Source: Ooceraea biroi
Taxonomy: Eukaryota; Arthropoda; Insecta; Hymenoptera; Formicidae
NCBI RefSeq assembly: GCF_003672135.1
Contig: NC_039512.1
Coordinates: 7,534,874-7,598,873, forward strand
DNA: 64,000 bases
Direction: 5' to 3'
Part shown: positions 1-13,100 of the stretch, in pieces
Layout of the letters: the number at the start of each line of letters is the position of its first letter
Position numbering within the stretch: the stretch's first letter is position 1
Program-made: the position numbers and the translations under genes
The notes under the pieces: generated by a model
Told to the model about the DNA's origin: nothing
Databases searched by the model: none
What the model saw: only the letters and a program-made list of their open reading frames with translations

Positions 1-962
1 CGCCCGGTAGCGTCCGGTAGCGTCGCTGCCCCACTCCTCCTCATGGATCGACGATCGTCAGTGTATGGGTTCGTGTGTGCGTTGCCACGAACACACGAGG
101 CGACCCGGTGTGTGTGTGGGTGGAGAACAGAGTGAGAGGGCGTGCCCGGGAGGCGGTACCCGGGACTAAAATCCCGATGTGCATCGGATGTCTGTGTGGG
201 TGTCCTCCCTCTCCGCGTGGACATCAACGATGTGTGCGTCGTTTGTGTGGCTCCTTCTGTCTCTCTCTGTCGCCGCGACCACCGCTCTCCGGCCGTCATC
301 GCATGGGAGTCTCTCCACTATCAGATCCGTTAACAGCAGTCGGCGTTGAGGCACCCACCCGCTCTAACGGCCAACGTCTCTCACATCCCCCGGGCTTGAA
401 CCGGTGCTCCGCCGTTTTCGACCTGTTCCGTCATCCGGCCGATGGACCGCACGGAAATCAGTGTCGTTGACAATCGGAAGCATTCTTTCTTGCACGACAG
501 GTATTCGCCGTCGCGACGTCGGCAGGAGCTGTCCTACCAGGACCCGTCCAGGTGTTAACGATCAACAAGCTCCTCTTCAAGTGTCTGCGAACTTAGTGAA
601 AAGACTATTACGGCTGTGCTGAGTACGCTGTTTTGGGATGGCTGCTGATAGTTTTCGGAAAGATGAACGATCTGCGAACAGATAATCTTCAAGAAGAAGT
701 TTTCCTTCGTGACGAATCAACTGTTTGAAAACCTTAATAAATGATTTGTTATTTCTAAAGGCATCATTCTTTGAAAACGTGGAGGATTTTGCGAGCTCAA
801 CCGACGGCCTTGTCAAAAAAGAACTTGGCAAAAAATTCTTTTGAAAATTAAAGGTGTGCATTTATTGCTAAAGAAGGATCATAGCGTGACAGAAGAGAAT
901 GCGAATGTCTTGTGCAGTGACGAGAAAGTTGTAAGAAGGTGAAAACGGACTCGAGGTCCAGG
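1..962 (+). other. sens: Probable 5' UTR / promoter-proximal region of the senseless gene
   Basis: The first 600 bases are rich in GC and CpG. They then grade into A/G-rich sequence up to the start codon. The frame of the first coding exon is closed by a TGA at 918-920, so translation cannot begin further upstream in this exon without a splice. Several short upstream ATGs occur, so the leader may carry uORFs. A TCAGTG initiator-like hexamer lies at 58-63, but no convincing downstream promoter element accompanies it and I cannot place the transcription start. The ORFs over 60 codons here (75-470 plus, 577-861 minus) resemble nothing recognisable and are probably chance. Confidence 0.45.
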
Positions 963-1167
963 ATGATGGAAGTGCAGCAGCAACACTCGCCTGTAGGGGT
1001 GGGTCCATTAGACTTTTCGAGACGGGGAGTTGCCGAAGCATCAGCGTTTCGAGTTGTCAAGCCTAAACAGCCAGCTTCTTCACTTGTGCATCAGCAACCG
1101 TTGCCGCCGGAGACCAACAATAATGAGAATCTTCAGGAGAACCCGCAGATTCCTGTCGATACTGAAG
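963..1167 (+). CDS. sens: sens coding exon 1 (N terminus)
   Basis: Two tandem ATGs (963 and 966) follow an in-frame TGA at 918-920. Both have A at -3 and the second also has G at +4, so either could be used. The exon encodes 68 codons plus one base: a Gln/Pro/Asn-rich, probably disordered N terminus with the motif GPLDFSRRG near residue 14. The donor is GAAG|GTAAGA at 1168. The exon ends in phase 1, matching exon 2. The vertebrate SNAG sequence is absent. Confidence 0.85.
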
Positions 1168-4100
1168 GTAAGAGTGGTCAAATGATGTGTTCTTTTTGTT
1201 GACACTGAATTGTCAATGATTCTAGCAATATAGTGGAGTAGTAAATCATCAGTGTTCGCCATATTAGTTTTTAAATGTCTTTGCATTCTTGAGCGACGTT
1301 TCGTAGCATTTTTTATTACGAGAACAAAATAGATCAAGTATTTTAGCTTTTTATTATGATATCATCAGCTAAGCTTTCAACTTACTTTAATGATATTATA
1401 ATATATTATAATAAACTATATAAGTAGGATACACATAAAAGTGATCTTAAATTTTACGATGCCAATAAGATAATAATAGTTAAGGATTCAACCAACAAAA
1501 ATTTTTTAACATATCAATTTCTCACAATTTTTATAAAAAAAACTGTGCAACATACTTTTCGATTCTTTCCAGAAGTTCCGAATTAATATACCAATTTTGA
1601 ATCAGTTACATTCGCGTGCTTATGAACGGTACATTATCGCAATTGAAAACCCAGCGCCATTAATTATTCCACCCGGAACATCCCCGCAAACCGATCAGAG
1701 CCAGCGGGAACGCAGATCCGCACTGATGACATGACTCTCCGCAGCGGAAACCCATATTCAAAATAACCAGCCGGAACGCATATCACGCTCAAGCCTTTGA
1801 CATCCCCAGCTGTCTGCCGCTTACTGACGGTGCGCCGCTGACACTCACCCCCCGTGCCCATCTCTCGCCTGTCATCATCCTATCTATTACCTGCCCATTA
1901 CCCCTGCAACGTGGCGTTTACGCGATAGCTTCTGTAGCTCGCGTCAACGCCTAAGCTCGCTCCACGCACACGCGTGCTCCAATTTGTGCGGCTCCGGAGC
2001 GAGTAGCACACGCACCACGAACACACGCGCGTGCAGGTGCGTAGAGGCTCTCGTCGTGCACAACGGTCCGTTCAACAGGTGAGAGGGGATGGCTGGCATT
2101 AGACGGCTGCCTATACTAATACCCCGCTACTAATCGCGGTAACAGCCTAAATGCAATAATATCGAGCTATAGGCGTCGAGCTAAGCGGTTTAAGCGATAA
2201 TTGCTAGGTGATGGGCAGCTCGAGAGGGTTGATTGTTCTCCTTCCACCTGTACTTTCGTTGTAGTATTAAGCATAAAAGGGCTGTATGTGTCCTTTATAA
2301 CAAACTATTAATTGCTGCTCACAATTGGGCACAGAATCAAAAGTATTCCTCGCAGCATCTGGGTTCTAGTTTTCTATTCTAACAACAAAGTAACTGGGAA
2401 AACTGAGAAAAGATTAACAATTCGGAAAAGATAAAAGACCATTCATAAAAGTAAATCTATGTAGTTTAAATCTTTATTAAATTTAACAGGCACAATTTTC
2501 TCTTCTTTTCTGCGTGTGTCTATATCGATTAGCAAATTCAATGGCTTTCAACGTATATTTTTATTTAATACATAAAAAGAAGGCATATTTTATCACATAA
2601 GTCAGCGTTACTTTTAACTCAAGATAATTTCCTCGATCCTAAAAAAGCTGATTCTCTAGATTTGCCGATCGGCGGCGGCTGTTTTCGTCGGTGGTTTCAA
2701 CGGCAAATCACGTTGGCTGTATCGTTTTATAGATTTACGACAGGAAGATAGCGAAACCGACTACGCAGGATAAACGTCGCACGAGAAAACGGCCCGATAT
2801 CGTCGATGCTCTTGCTGGCTGACAAACACGCGTTACCTGCATTGTGTATACACGAGTATCGATGTGTTACATCCGACCATCTTATCTCAGACACGCTCGG
2901 TGCGCGCGCGTTTACTATGTAGGAAAATATGATTTATTTCTGATAATCCTGCGAGAATGAGATAGCCTTTGCGGCATGGAGCGTCTAATCCCTCCACGCT
3001 ATCTCAGATTATCCCAGTCGGTCCTATATTGCCCGGATTACGGATTTCTCTCATTTCTTTTTTCTTTTTGTCGATTCTCTATATAACTGGCTGATCGATA
3101 CCTTGTTATCGATCAATTGATCTTTATGGCGATTACTAACAAAGATGATGAATTATATGTAATATATGATCAATCTATTATTTCATGAGTAATTTGTTAT
3201 TATCCAGTATACAGAAATATTTTTCTTGTCTAACATTTATTGTTAAAACATTTTTTCTATCTTTGCATGACAAAATCATTTCCTACGTATTGTAATCAAT
3301 ATATATTTTTTTATATGAATTTTTAATCTAATATAAATTTAATTTCGATTAAAATAAATTGCAATTAAACACTTGATATTAACGTAATTAAAATAAATTA
3401 ACGTAATTAATTAAATTAAAAACATTTATTATTATCAAGAACAGAAAAACAATTCCTGGCACATATTTATTTTACTGCGATATAACATTGCATTTTATAT
3501 TCCGCTTCTAACTTTGTCTTCTTATTCGATAGTGAAATGAAACGTTGCATGACGCATACGGTACCAATATAGAAGACAGATCTGATTTAGTGCGATCGAG
3601 TTGAATGATTAGATAAACTCTGGATTACACTCAACGTCGTAAAGCTCGGATTTGATATATTATCGCGCCTATGTAAAAAACCAACATGGATTATGGCATG
3701 ATCGCTTGTCAACTGCAAACCACAACTTCTCCCGACTATCACGATTAATTCCAACTATTACCATGGTTGCGGATTTCTCCATTTCACTGCTATGATATTG
3801 GAAATCGCTAACTTCGGCCTAGTGAACAATAAAATGAATACTTGTGCAATATTTTATCCATGGTAATAATTTCTCAAAGCCTTGATACATAAACTCGAAT
3901 ATAAGGCAATGCAACGCTTCAAAGCATCAATTTTATCAATCGTAATTGTTACGTTCATAATTACGTTATTATTAAATCATCGACAATTTGTAAAAAGATT
4001 GCTGCGAATGAATATTCGGGTTTATCATGAATCTCGTAATGTAATTGTGTGCCAATATTAATTAGAAATATCGCATAATTCTTGCATTCCGTAGTGTACT

Positions 4101-7100
4101 AAGCGAAAGACGGGGATTTCGCTCGTCTCATTAATCATCGGGGTGGCGAATTGGCGTGAAGTTGGAACTTTGATGCTCTACTAGAACGATCAAAGAAACG
4201 AACCGGGATGGATGGCGAATGTTCGGGGATAGGAATGCAGGTCTCGGGGAGAAAGAGAGCGAGTAATGGCCGGGCAAGGTTGATAAATAGAGGAGGGTTT
4301 CTCTTCCTTTCTAATAAAGACGCTCTTGTCGAGGGGTTGATCTTTCCTACGAACTAGGAATACTAAATTTGTCAGGGCTTGAGACGTTACTGCGATAGCG
4401 GTTCGCAGAGTAACGATGCATAAACGATCGAGAAAAATACGCGATCGTTTTGCCGTTTGCACCATTATCTTTTCATGTCGGATTTTGCGTATCATTGTCT
4501 TCCAACATTCTGGCAAGCACATAATAAATCTAAAGTGTAACGACGTTATATGCGTTCCTTCGATGCTGATATAATATTTAACAACTTATATACTCTAGTA
4601 CAAAAAAGTAACAAAGTAAAAATTTTTTTATTCAACTCTCTTCAAGTAATCTAATAAAAGCACCTTTATTCGTACAGATTTATAACAGATTTAGAATATA
4701 AAAATATTGGTATCTTTTTAAAATGATAAATGCTATTGTTATATTATTCTTTACGTAATAAATTTAATATAGATCACATTTTCATTGTAACTACATTAAT
4801 AATATTATATATTTCTTTTGCTTCAGGAGGATGTAATGTTCGTTTAGTGTTCCCGAGATTGTGGGCACCTTTCGGAAGTGCAACAGAAGTTACGAATCTT
4901 CCACCTTTACCGAAAAGTCACTCAGGTATGTGAGCAGTAGGATGTGTATTTAATTCAATTAGATTGCATTTATCTGCATTATTATAGCGCCTTTTGTTCA
5001 ATGCCGCTTCTTATTTCTCCGTGGAAGGTGTAGGCGCGCGGGTGTAGCGTCGACCTTTCGCCCCGATGATGGCTTCCTCCTCAGCCCGGATGACGGCGGG
5101 TTTTTATTTACCGATCATTAAGAACGACCGGTCGTCGTCGACGATTGGGATAAATGGTAGCACGCGTCATACCGCGGACGGACATGGGCCTCTCTAACTC
5201 CTGTCGGCCCAATTGGAGCGGATTAGAGGCGCGGGCACAGGGATTCGGGCCGTCGGCCCCTTTGTGCTTGTACCTACCCTGAATTAGTAACATCTTGTCA
5301 TGTTAAACGCTCGTGCATACTCTCTTCCTACTCTTCTCGTTCTTGCGCGCGCGAGCGCGCGCGTGCACGTGGCCATTCATCTGCTTCGTTCATTCTTGGA
5401 CGTGATAAGATCGGCTACGATATTTTTATTGTCGTGCTTCCATCGCCGCTCCGCCAAGATTTTCGTCGCGTAAATATAACGCTCGTTGAGCAACGTCGCA
5501 TTATTGTTTGTGTCATTATTGTTTGGATTATCACTGTTATCTTCATCACGAAAAATGCAGGATATTATTAAGAGGAAACTGTAGCTGTCGTCTTAAAATA
5601 AACAAGAACTCTCTTTGTGATGTCATTATTAAAAAATCACGTTGATGAAATGGAAATGTTGCTCTGATCTGATCTATCAATTTCCTTCCATCCGAATCTC
5701 TTCGGATGAAAATCTTTTCTTGAAATATTTTTCTAAGAATTTTCTTGAAGTAAGTTCATAAGTATGCTCTGATATGATCCGCCGTTGTGACAGGATTAGC
5801 TTTAAATAGCCACTGACGGGTGGATAAAAAATCTGTTTGTGAAAACCCACATGTCCTGTCATCCGGCTCTATTGACGCCGCCTATACGGCAAAGGTCGCG
5901 TGTGTTCCTTTCCATGAACCGGCAGCACGGAAGGGGTTTGAAGTGCAGTAACAGTTTTAATAGCGGCAGATCGCTACGCAGTAAACGACTGACGGACGAC
6001 AGAAGATTAAAGTTAGCCATTAACTCGATCTAATTGTTCCCCCGACTTGGCCTTCTTTTATTAATCTACGTCCACAACCGTCTTCGGCATCCTTGTCACC
6101 CCTTGTCACGAGTCGACTTGCCAATTCACTGTTTATAAGAAATGCTTTTGCGATGAAATTGAATCATTTCAACCGTATTTATCTATCAAAATTGCATATT
6201 GATCAAATTAGCACATCAAAATTTTACTTTCTATTTTTCTACATATTTCCTATATATGAAAAATATTGATTTATTTGAAATATTGATTTTATTTATTTGA
6301 AATATTGATTTTTTCAGTTTATTTTTAATACGCAAAATTGTTTTGAATTGAAGATATTATAATTTGTGATTAATTCAATTTCACTTCCAATGATGTTCTA
6401 TTTAAACTGCTATAATAATTATAAATAAAATTTTGCTTTAACTTACGCTACGATGACATAATTATGTACTATTAGCTGATCGACAAGTTAACGTGTTCTC
6501 ACTCTGGATCGTTCACTGTTGTTCATGTGGCAGCTACACTCTGAAAACTTTGTCTGCCTTGTCCCATAAGCGGCTCCGAGCACTTTGCGCAAACATGGCG
6601 GGCTACGATGTCGCATCGGCGAGACCGCAGCAAAAACGATTCCAAAGTCAAGAAGTTTCATTCACTGTATCGGGCTGGAAGCCGCTACAGACCACGTGAG
6701 GTGCATCTCAATGCAGTTTCAGATGCATGTGTGCGTAAGCACGCATGACGTGCGGATCTCCGTCAAACCCGGACCAAAGTTAACGCATCTGCCGGACGGT
6801 TGCCGTCGTGGTTTTTCTCGTCGGTTTGTATCACCGGTTTTTAGCGCATTCCAGTCGACCCAGACGCAGCATTTGCGTAAGCAGTTCTTCCTATCTTGCA
6901 GCGAGTCACATCTGTCCGAACTTCCTCCTTGTTTTTGTTGATTCTCATCTTGATGACTCTCCATCTTCCAAAGATTTCGCATAGAACAGTCGATTATTAC
7001 GATGATGAAGAGAGAATGATTTTTGCGATTGTCAGCAACCAACAACAATAAATCGAATAAATTTCCGGTGCAATTAATTTAAAATTAGTTACATGTTGAC

Positions 7101-10100
7101 AATGTTATATTGTAAAATAGTATTCATGTAATGTAAGAATATCCTAATAGAAAACAACAATTTGTTATTGGTACATTTCTTTGAAAAACATATTTATGCT
7201 TTTAGAGAATATGTTACATTATCAGTATTAAATTAAGTCCCAAAAATCAATAAACAGCAGATGTTATCGTTTCTGTACACGAATATAAATTTATAAGTTT
7301 ATTATTTAAGTTTAGAATAACACAAACTTCTGAATATGCATTATAATATAAATGAGAAAGGAAAAAAAATCAGATATAATGTTGGTAATTTCATTAGTTC
7401 TTGCTTACGTCTCTTTTGTGCTTTCAACCGGTACAATAAAGCACCTATCTGTCACCTCGGACAGATCCCTGCAGGCGCGAGGCGCCGGTTTCTCATTACA
7501 TTAGGCTACTCTGACTCGAGTCGTATTTTGATTCGATTGCAAAGCCACCAGGAGACACGATAATAATCGACCCCAACAACGAGGCTCGCGAAGAGCTTTA
7601 AATGCAATTAACCGACACCGGTGCATCATACAAGCCGGCACGTGACCGCGTGTCGCGCGCACGGATTATAAATATAATATGCCGGGTATACGGGAGAGAC
7701 GCAATAAGTGGTCCGATGCTAAAATTGCCGGATACCAAGAGGGGTCGTAAAACGCAGGAACCGAAGTTCGCCCTTCCTTCCCGCATGGCGAGGCGCGATG
7801 CACGCGTGCTCGATTTTCGATTCACTCAAGGCCGTAAATCACAACTTATTGTTAGTTAGAGGTAGTCGAGATGAATCGTAATTATTAGAAATGCCACAAA
7901 TAATTTCTAAACATTCCTAACATATACTGATTTTTCTGTGGATCTCCATGTACTTTCATTTCTCGGAATTTGAGGCAAAAAGTTTGCAAAAGCAATTTTT
8001 ATTTCTTTCTTTATAGTTCCTTTTTCCCTCTTTATTTGTATCTTAATGTTACGTATTTTGTTCGTGTGATTTAATTTCAATGCAAATTAGGAATTAAGCT
8101 GACTACGTCATTATTCAGTCATTTACAATGAAGACGGCGATTTATTTTGAGACATTTAAGATATATAGATGCTTATTCAAGATACATGATACTTAGTCAA
8201 AGTAATTCAAATCATATCAACGATAAATGAATCAATATATTCTGTATTGTGCTAATCGTATCTTGAAATCGAATCTACATTACTCCCAAATTTCTCGTCA
8301 AATCTATGTCATGGTGATAACGCTGGAAACAAAGTACATACATTCTGCGCGCTTAATCTAACAAATACATCAAAATTCATGATTGAATCATGTTTCATTT
8401 GAACAAGTCAACAGATAAAATGACGCGACAGACAAATCAAAGCTGCGTCGGAAATCATCGATTTGATAATCAGAAAGCGCAGTAAATTCCGATTGACACG
8501 CGATACCGAAATTGCGATGTGATGCAATTTACAATTGTCACTGTGAAAATATTAATTTAATATTCTAATAATGTCAACAGCTTTATCTCCTCATAAATTG
8601 AATAATCGTAGAACGTTAGAACTATAATTACATGACGTGCTATCTAGTAGATAATCGCATTAATAATTAACAATATAAATAGAAATAATAAAAATTTACT
8701 TTTTTCAATTATTCTGCCACTTACGTTACGCAAAAATGTATAATTAAATATGTATAATAAAATAAGTCTTCATTCTAACGAGTCATAACGTTTTTCTTTA
8801 TTGTCATTGCTTTATTAAGTGTAACTTCGCGTTATGACGCTTAAGGGTTAATCACGACATACGATAGTTGAAAAATTCTGACAGTGTGCGAGGAAGATTT
8901 CATTAAGGGCACTGCTTCACGAAACGCCGCAGAAATACATTTCGCTCTCGGCACCTCACTATTCGGTTCTCTCCTCGCGATGCCTCGTTAGCGCAACATG
9001 AGACCCTGTCATGACCTCTCATGCTCTGCTCCCATCCCTTAAACACCCTTGCGCCAGCACGCTAAGAAAAAAGGCCCAGTACGTGACTCAAATCTCATTT
9101 CGACCGGGTCCTTCCGCCAGAAGATACTGTATTTACCCGTAGCTTTCCTTTTTCGGATTCCTCGTCCCACACACGTATATATCTCATACGTGACGTAACC
9201 GCCGTCCGTCCAGTCATTGGCCATCTTGGTCTCGTGACTAAATTCTGTGTATGTACTCTGGTTTATTGATTACGAAATGTTTACCTATATATTCAAAAAT
9301 ACAATATCTATGAAAGGAACAAATAGAGAGAAAGAGAGAAAGAAAGAAGTTATCACTGAATCTTTTTTATGGATTTGTGAATCTAATATAATTTTTTAAT
9401 TTGTAATAAAACTTCTTTATCAATTAATTGATAGTACTAAAATGAAGTTAGATTACTTTGATAAAATATAAATAATTATTGAGAATTATTAAATAATATC
9501 TTGTACAGAACGGTTGTCCTTCGGAGTGGGTCGCCTGGTGGGCTCGCCGGCGACAAGAAGTCCCTCGCCATCGCAGTCTCCCTGCCCGGAGTCTCCTCCG
9601 CCCGAGCGGCGGGATGCCGAGATGGACCTCGACGTCGGCGAGGAGGAAGTCGACGTGGATGTCGAGGAAGTCGGCGACGAGGATGACCACGAGGGCACTT
9701 CGAGTCCGCCGCGATCGTCGTCAACGCCTTCGCCGTCACCCGTCAGTATCGCGACGTCACCTGTGTTACATCCGCCGAAAAAATCTGGTGACAGTTTTAG
9801 CGTGTCGGCTCTCCTCAGGCCAGATCCACCTTCCACTTACCTGAATGCGTCCCCGCATCGAGAAACCGCTTCCATCGGCGCACATCCGCCTCCACCCGGC
9901 TCGTCCATCCTGTATCCGCCGTTGCATCTTCAGAGCGGACTCCTACCACCTCATCCGCATCATCCTCTCTCGTACCTGCATCCTCAACTGCTGCCGCATC
10001 ATCTTCTACCGCCGCACTTGCATCCATTGCTACGCGGCGTTCATCCGGGTCACCCGGGGCTGCATTCGGCCCACACGGCGCACGGGCTGCACCATCCCCA

Positions 10101-13100
10101 TCCGCTCGGCGACGTCTACAGCTGCGTCAAGTGCGACAAGATGTTCAGCACGCCGCATGGGCTCGAGGTACGTATGTGTTCTTGACGTACGCTTTTTTCT
10201 CAGACTCAGGATCCTGCCGACGGTACCCGACAATTTATTTTGATTCATTTCTGATTTATTGTCGACACGGTGAGACATTCAGCGTGGATTCTGACAGCTC
10301 TATCGCCTCCAGCTGATAATAATTATTTTTTACACAATCATCATCATTTTTCTTTTGCAATTTATTTTTGTATTCTTGTATTTAGAAGACGTGCGTAAGA
10401 AATATCTGTAACATATAATTTTTTACGTTTCCACATATACGCATTATTAGAAAAAATTTTACTCATACTTAAAAAACATGATAAGTGGCATAAATAGTTT
10501 TCTCAGATGTTTGTCCGTATTGCGATAATTTATTCTGAATTATTACAATATGTCGGCACGTGCAATTTGTATCGTTTTCTGTATACACGTGTATTTTATA
10601 ATATTTTTTAGAATAGGATTAAAGATGAATTCGTATACAGGTGCATGCGAGGCGGTCCCACAACGGTAAACGACCATTCGCCTGCGAACTGTGCAACAAA
10701 ACCTTCGGCCATGAAATCAGTCTCACGCAACATAGGGCGGTGCACTCCGCAGAGAAGGTATTCGAGTGCAAGCAATGCGGCAAAGCCTTCAAGAGATCTA
10801 GCACGCTCAGCACTCACCTTCTAATCCACTCGGACACGAGACCGTATCCGTGCCAGTTCTGCGGCAAACGATTCCACCAGAAAAGCGACATGAAGAAGCA
10901 CACCTACATACACACCGGTAAGTTATTTACGAATCTTGCTTTGATAATGAGAATTGGAAAGATTTATTTCTTTCGTCTAATGACATCTCGTGCGATTTAC
11001 TAATCAAGAAAATTTGACCAGTAAACTTAAAAGTAATATTAATGCCTGCTATGTATAAATCATTAGTTGCTATTGATGGAGAGCGTGTTTAATGAAAGCG
11101 GAAAGCATTACTGTTGACTTTAATTCTGCAATGAATCCGATATTGTTATGGATTTCCAATAAAAATTCCAATGAAAAACTACTAGTAGCTAAAATGCAAT
11201 TATCGCGTATGGAAAACGACTCACGGAACACCCAAAAATAATCACGAACTGTAGTTTTATTGCTACTAATTCTACATTGCCCTATCTAATCGGACAGAAA
11301 TGTTAAAATTATTCGTATTGGATCCTCGGACATGCGATTATCTCGACTATGGTCAGCTCACCAAACTTTTGGACGCTATGCGAAAATTGCGTTCGTGATT
11401 CTCCGATATCGTCATTGGGGAACCTAAAGGATCAATTAGTCTAGCAAGTTCGTGCGATAAATAATGCAGCTAACCGTCTGGACCAAGTCATTGCGAGAGG
11501 ATCTAGTTGAATACAGCACATGTGGCCAGTGCATTTCAGGGATGCCGAGTCCCACATTGCGAGTTTCACTCGGTAATAATCGTAATGTCTTTCGGGGTGC
11601 TTCCCTATCTCCCTTCTCTCTTGCAGTTAGCCTCCTCGTTCTTTGCTCCCACGATTTGGGATGGTAGCTTCCCCAATCTTGAAATGGAACTTTATTGTGA
11701 CGCAACGCGGAGTCTGTGCGGGACATATACGAGTGAGTCGTGTTTACGATACGATTTTGCTTCCTGAAATGGATATCTTAACTACCGATTTTGCCTGAAA
11801 TGAGAAGTGTCTTTTCCATCAGAATTAGATTCGATAATGAGAGTTTACGTGCCAGTGTGTGAAATGTCGAATAAAATATTTTAGGCTTTTATGATGATTT
11901 CTACTTGAGAACTTCGTCAGAAATAAGGAATAATCTTTATTCATATTTAATGCACTGTTGATGTTCTTGTAAAAAAATTTCATCTACTCCTTTTTGCATT
12001 TTTAATCTATGAACGATGGACATAATTCTCGTATCCTCCTTCATGTATTTTCATATCTGTGCTATGCGTGTTTATCTTTGACAGCACGCATCAATGTTGG
12101 ACGCGAAGTCCTACGCGTGATAGGTCGGGGTAAGAAAGCCGGGGGATTCGCCAGGGGATGGTAGCAGCAGGACACTTGACACTTCGGTGTCTCCAGGCTG
12201 ATGGAGCGGAGACCTGAAGGAGTAGGTTTCTCAAGGGTGGAGAGAGCAACGAATGAGAGAAGGCGCGCTTGCTGGAGGGTTTCAGTAGAGGTTCTGGGTT
12301 TTGTATCGTCTCCATGGCAACCCCTCCCGATGTCTTATCAAATTATCACCTTGTCCTCCCCCACGCCACTCCATCCCGCCGTCACTCCGAGGCCCTCCGC
12401 CCCCACGACGCTCATTCTACGGTCGCCGAAACGACCGAACGAAAGGACTCAACGAAACAGGATACAAAGCGATGGTCACTTCCGCAGACTTTTCTAACAA
12501 CCTGCGGATCCCGCCTACGAATCCTCATGCTGCACGCAGTTGTATCCTATACGCACCGTTACATCCTCCGCGCCAAGGGTCGCCATGAAACATTTAATTC
12601 ATTATTCAGGAAAATGAAAAATTCAAGGGTACCCTGAGAGTTTCGACCAATGACAGTTCACGGTTTGCTTGCGGCAATTGCGCCGTGAAACAGGGACGAG
12701 TCCGAGTCCTTTTTTCCATAGGACTCTTCCGTTCCCGGGGGACAGCTTTTTCTTTGGTGATAAAGGATAGATACTCCAGTAGTTTTTTAACAATGAAAAC
12801 ATCTTTTGATACGTTCTACTTTATCTGGAAATTTCGAATAAAATTTTTATAATGTTCTTCTGAAATATAATAAAAATCTTTAAAAACACTTTAATTACAT
12901 TTAAATTACATAGAAATCGCTTAAGTGATATATTTAATTAATTTCCTGCAGTTTATTATTTTGTCATAGAAATTATTAAAGAAAAAACTAAAAATCTAAA
13001 CTGAAAATCCCGTTTTGTAACCTCTCTGACGGATTACACACCTCTTGGTAGCTTGTGCGTTTACTAGATCGATTCGACGGACTGTTTTTACCCTCAACGC

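Larger units (their letters stand above)
1168..4826 (+). other. sens intron 1
   Basis: GT-AG intron of about 3.7 kb. It is mostly AT-rich, with a CpG-rich patch at about 1,640-2,260 that holds an E-box cluster and a short repeat, a smaller patch at about 2,640-3,060, and a GC-richer stretch at about 4,110-4,520. A minus-strand ORF of 110 codons at 4190-4522 resembles no known protein. The rest, including 3,060-4,100, shows nothing beyond AT-rich sequence. Confidence 0.85.
4926..9508 (+). other. sens intron 2
   Basis: GT-AG intron of about 4.6 kb. CpG-rich patches lie at about 5,000-5,480, 5,830-6,110, 6,490-6,960, 7,430-7,870 and 8,860-9,240, separated by AT-rich linkers. Small ORFs in these patches have no recognisable similarity and overlap on both strands, as expected of GC-rich non-coding DNA. 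The patches are candidate cis-regulatory elements. Confidence 0.8.

Noticed and set aside
939..962. Start of the sens exon-1 frame upstream of the ATG
   Set aside because: The open frame extends to a GTG at 939, but there is no ATG before 963 and a TGA lies at 918, so the eight upstream codons are 5' UTR.
4190..4522. 110-codon minus-strand ORF in intron 1
   Set aside because: No similarity recognised and no splice or start support.
9489..10278. Several 60-130-codon ORFs on both strands over sens exon 3
   Set aside because: Shadows of a GC-rich low-complexity exon; only the frame that joins exons 2 and 4 in phase is real.
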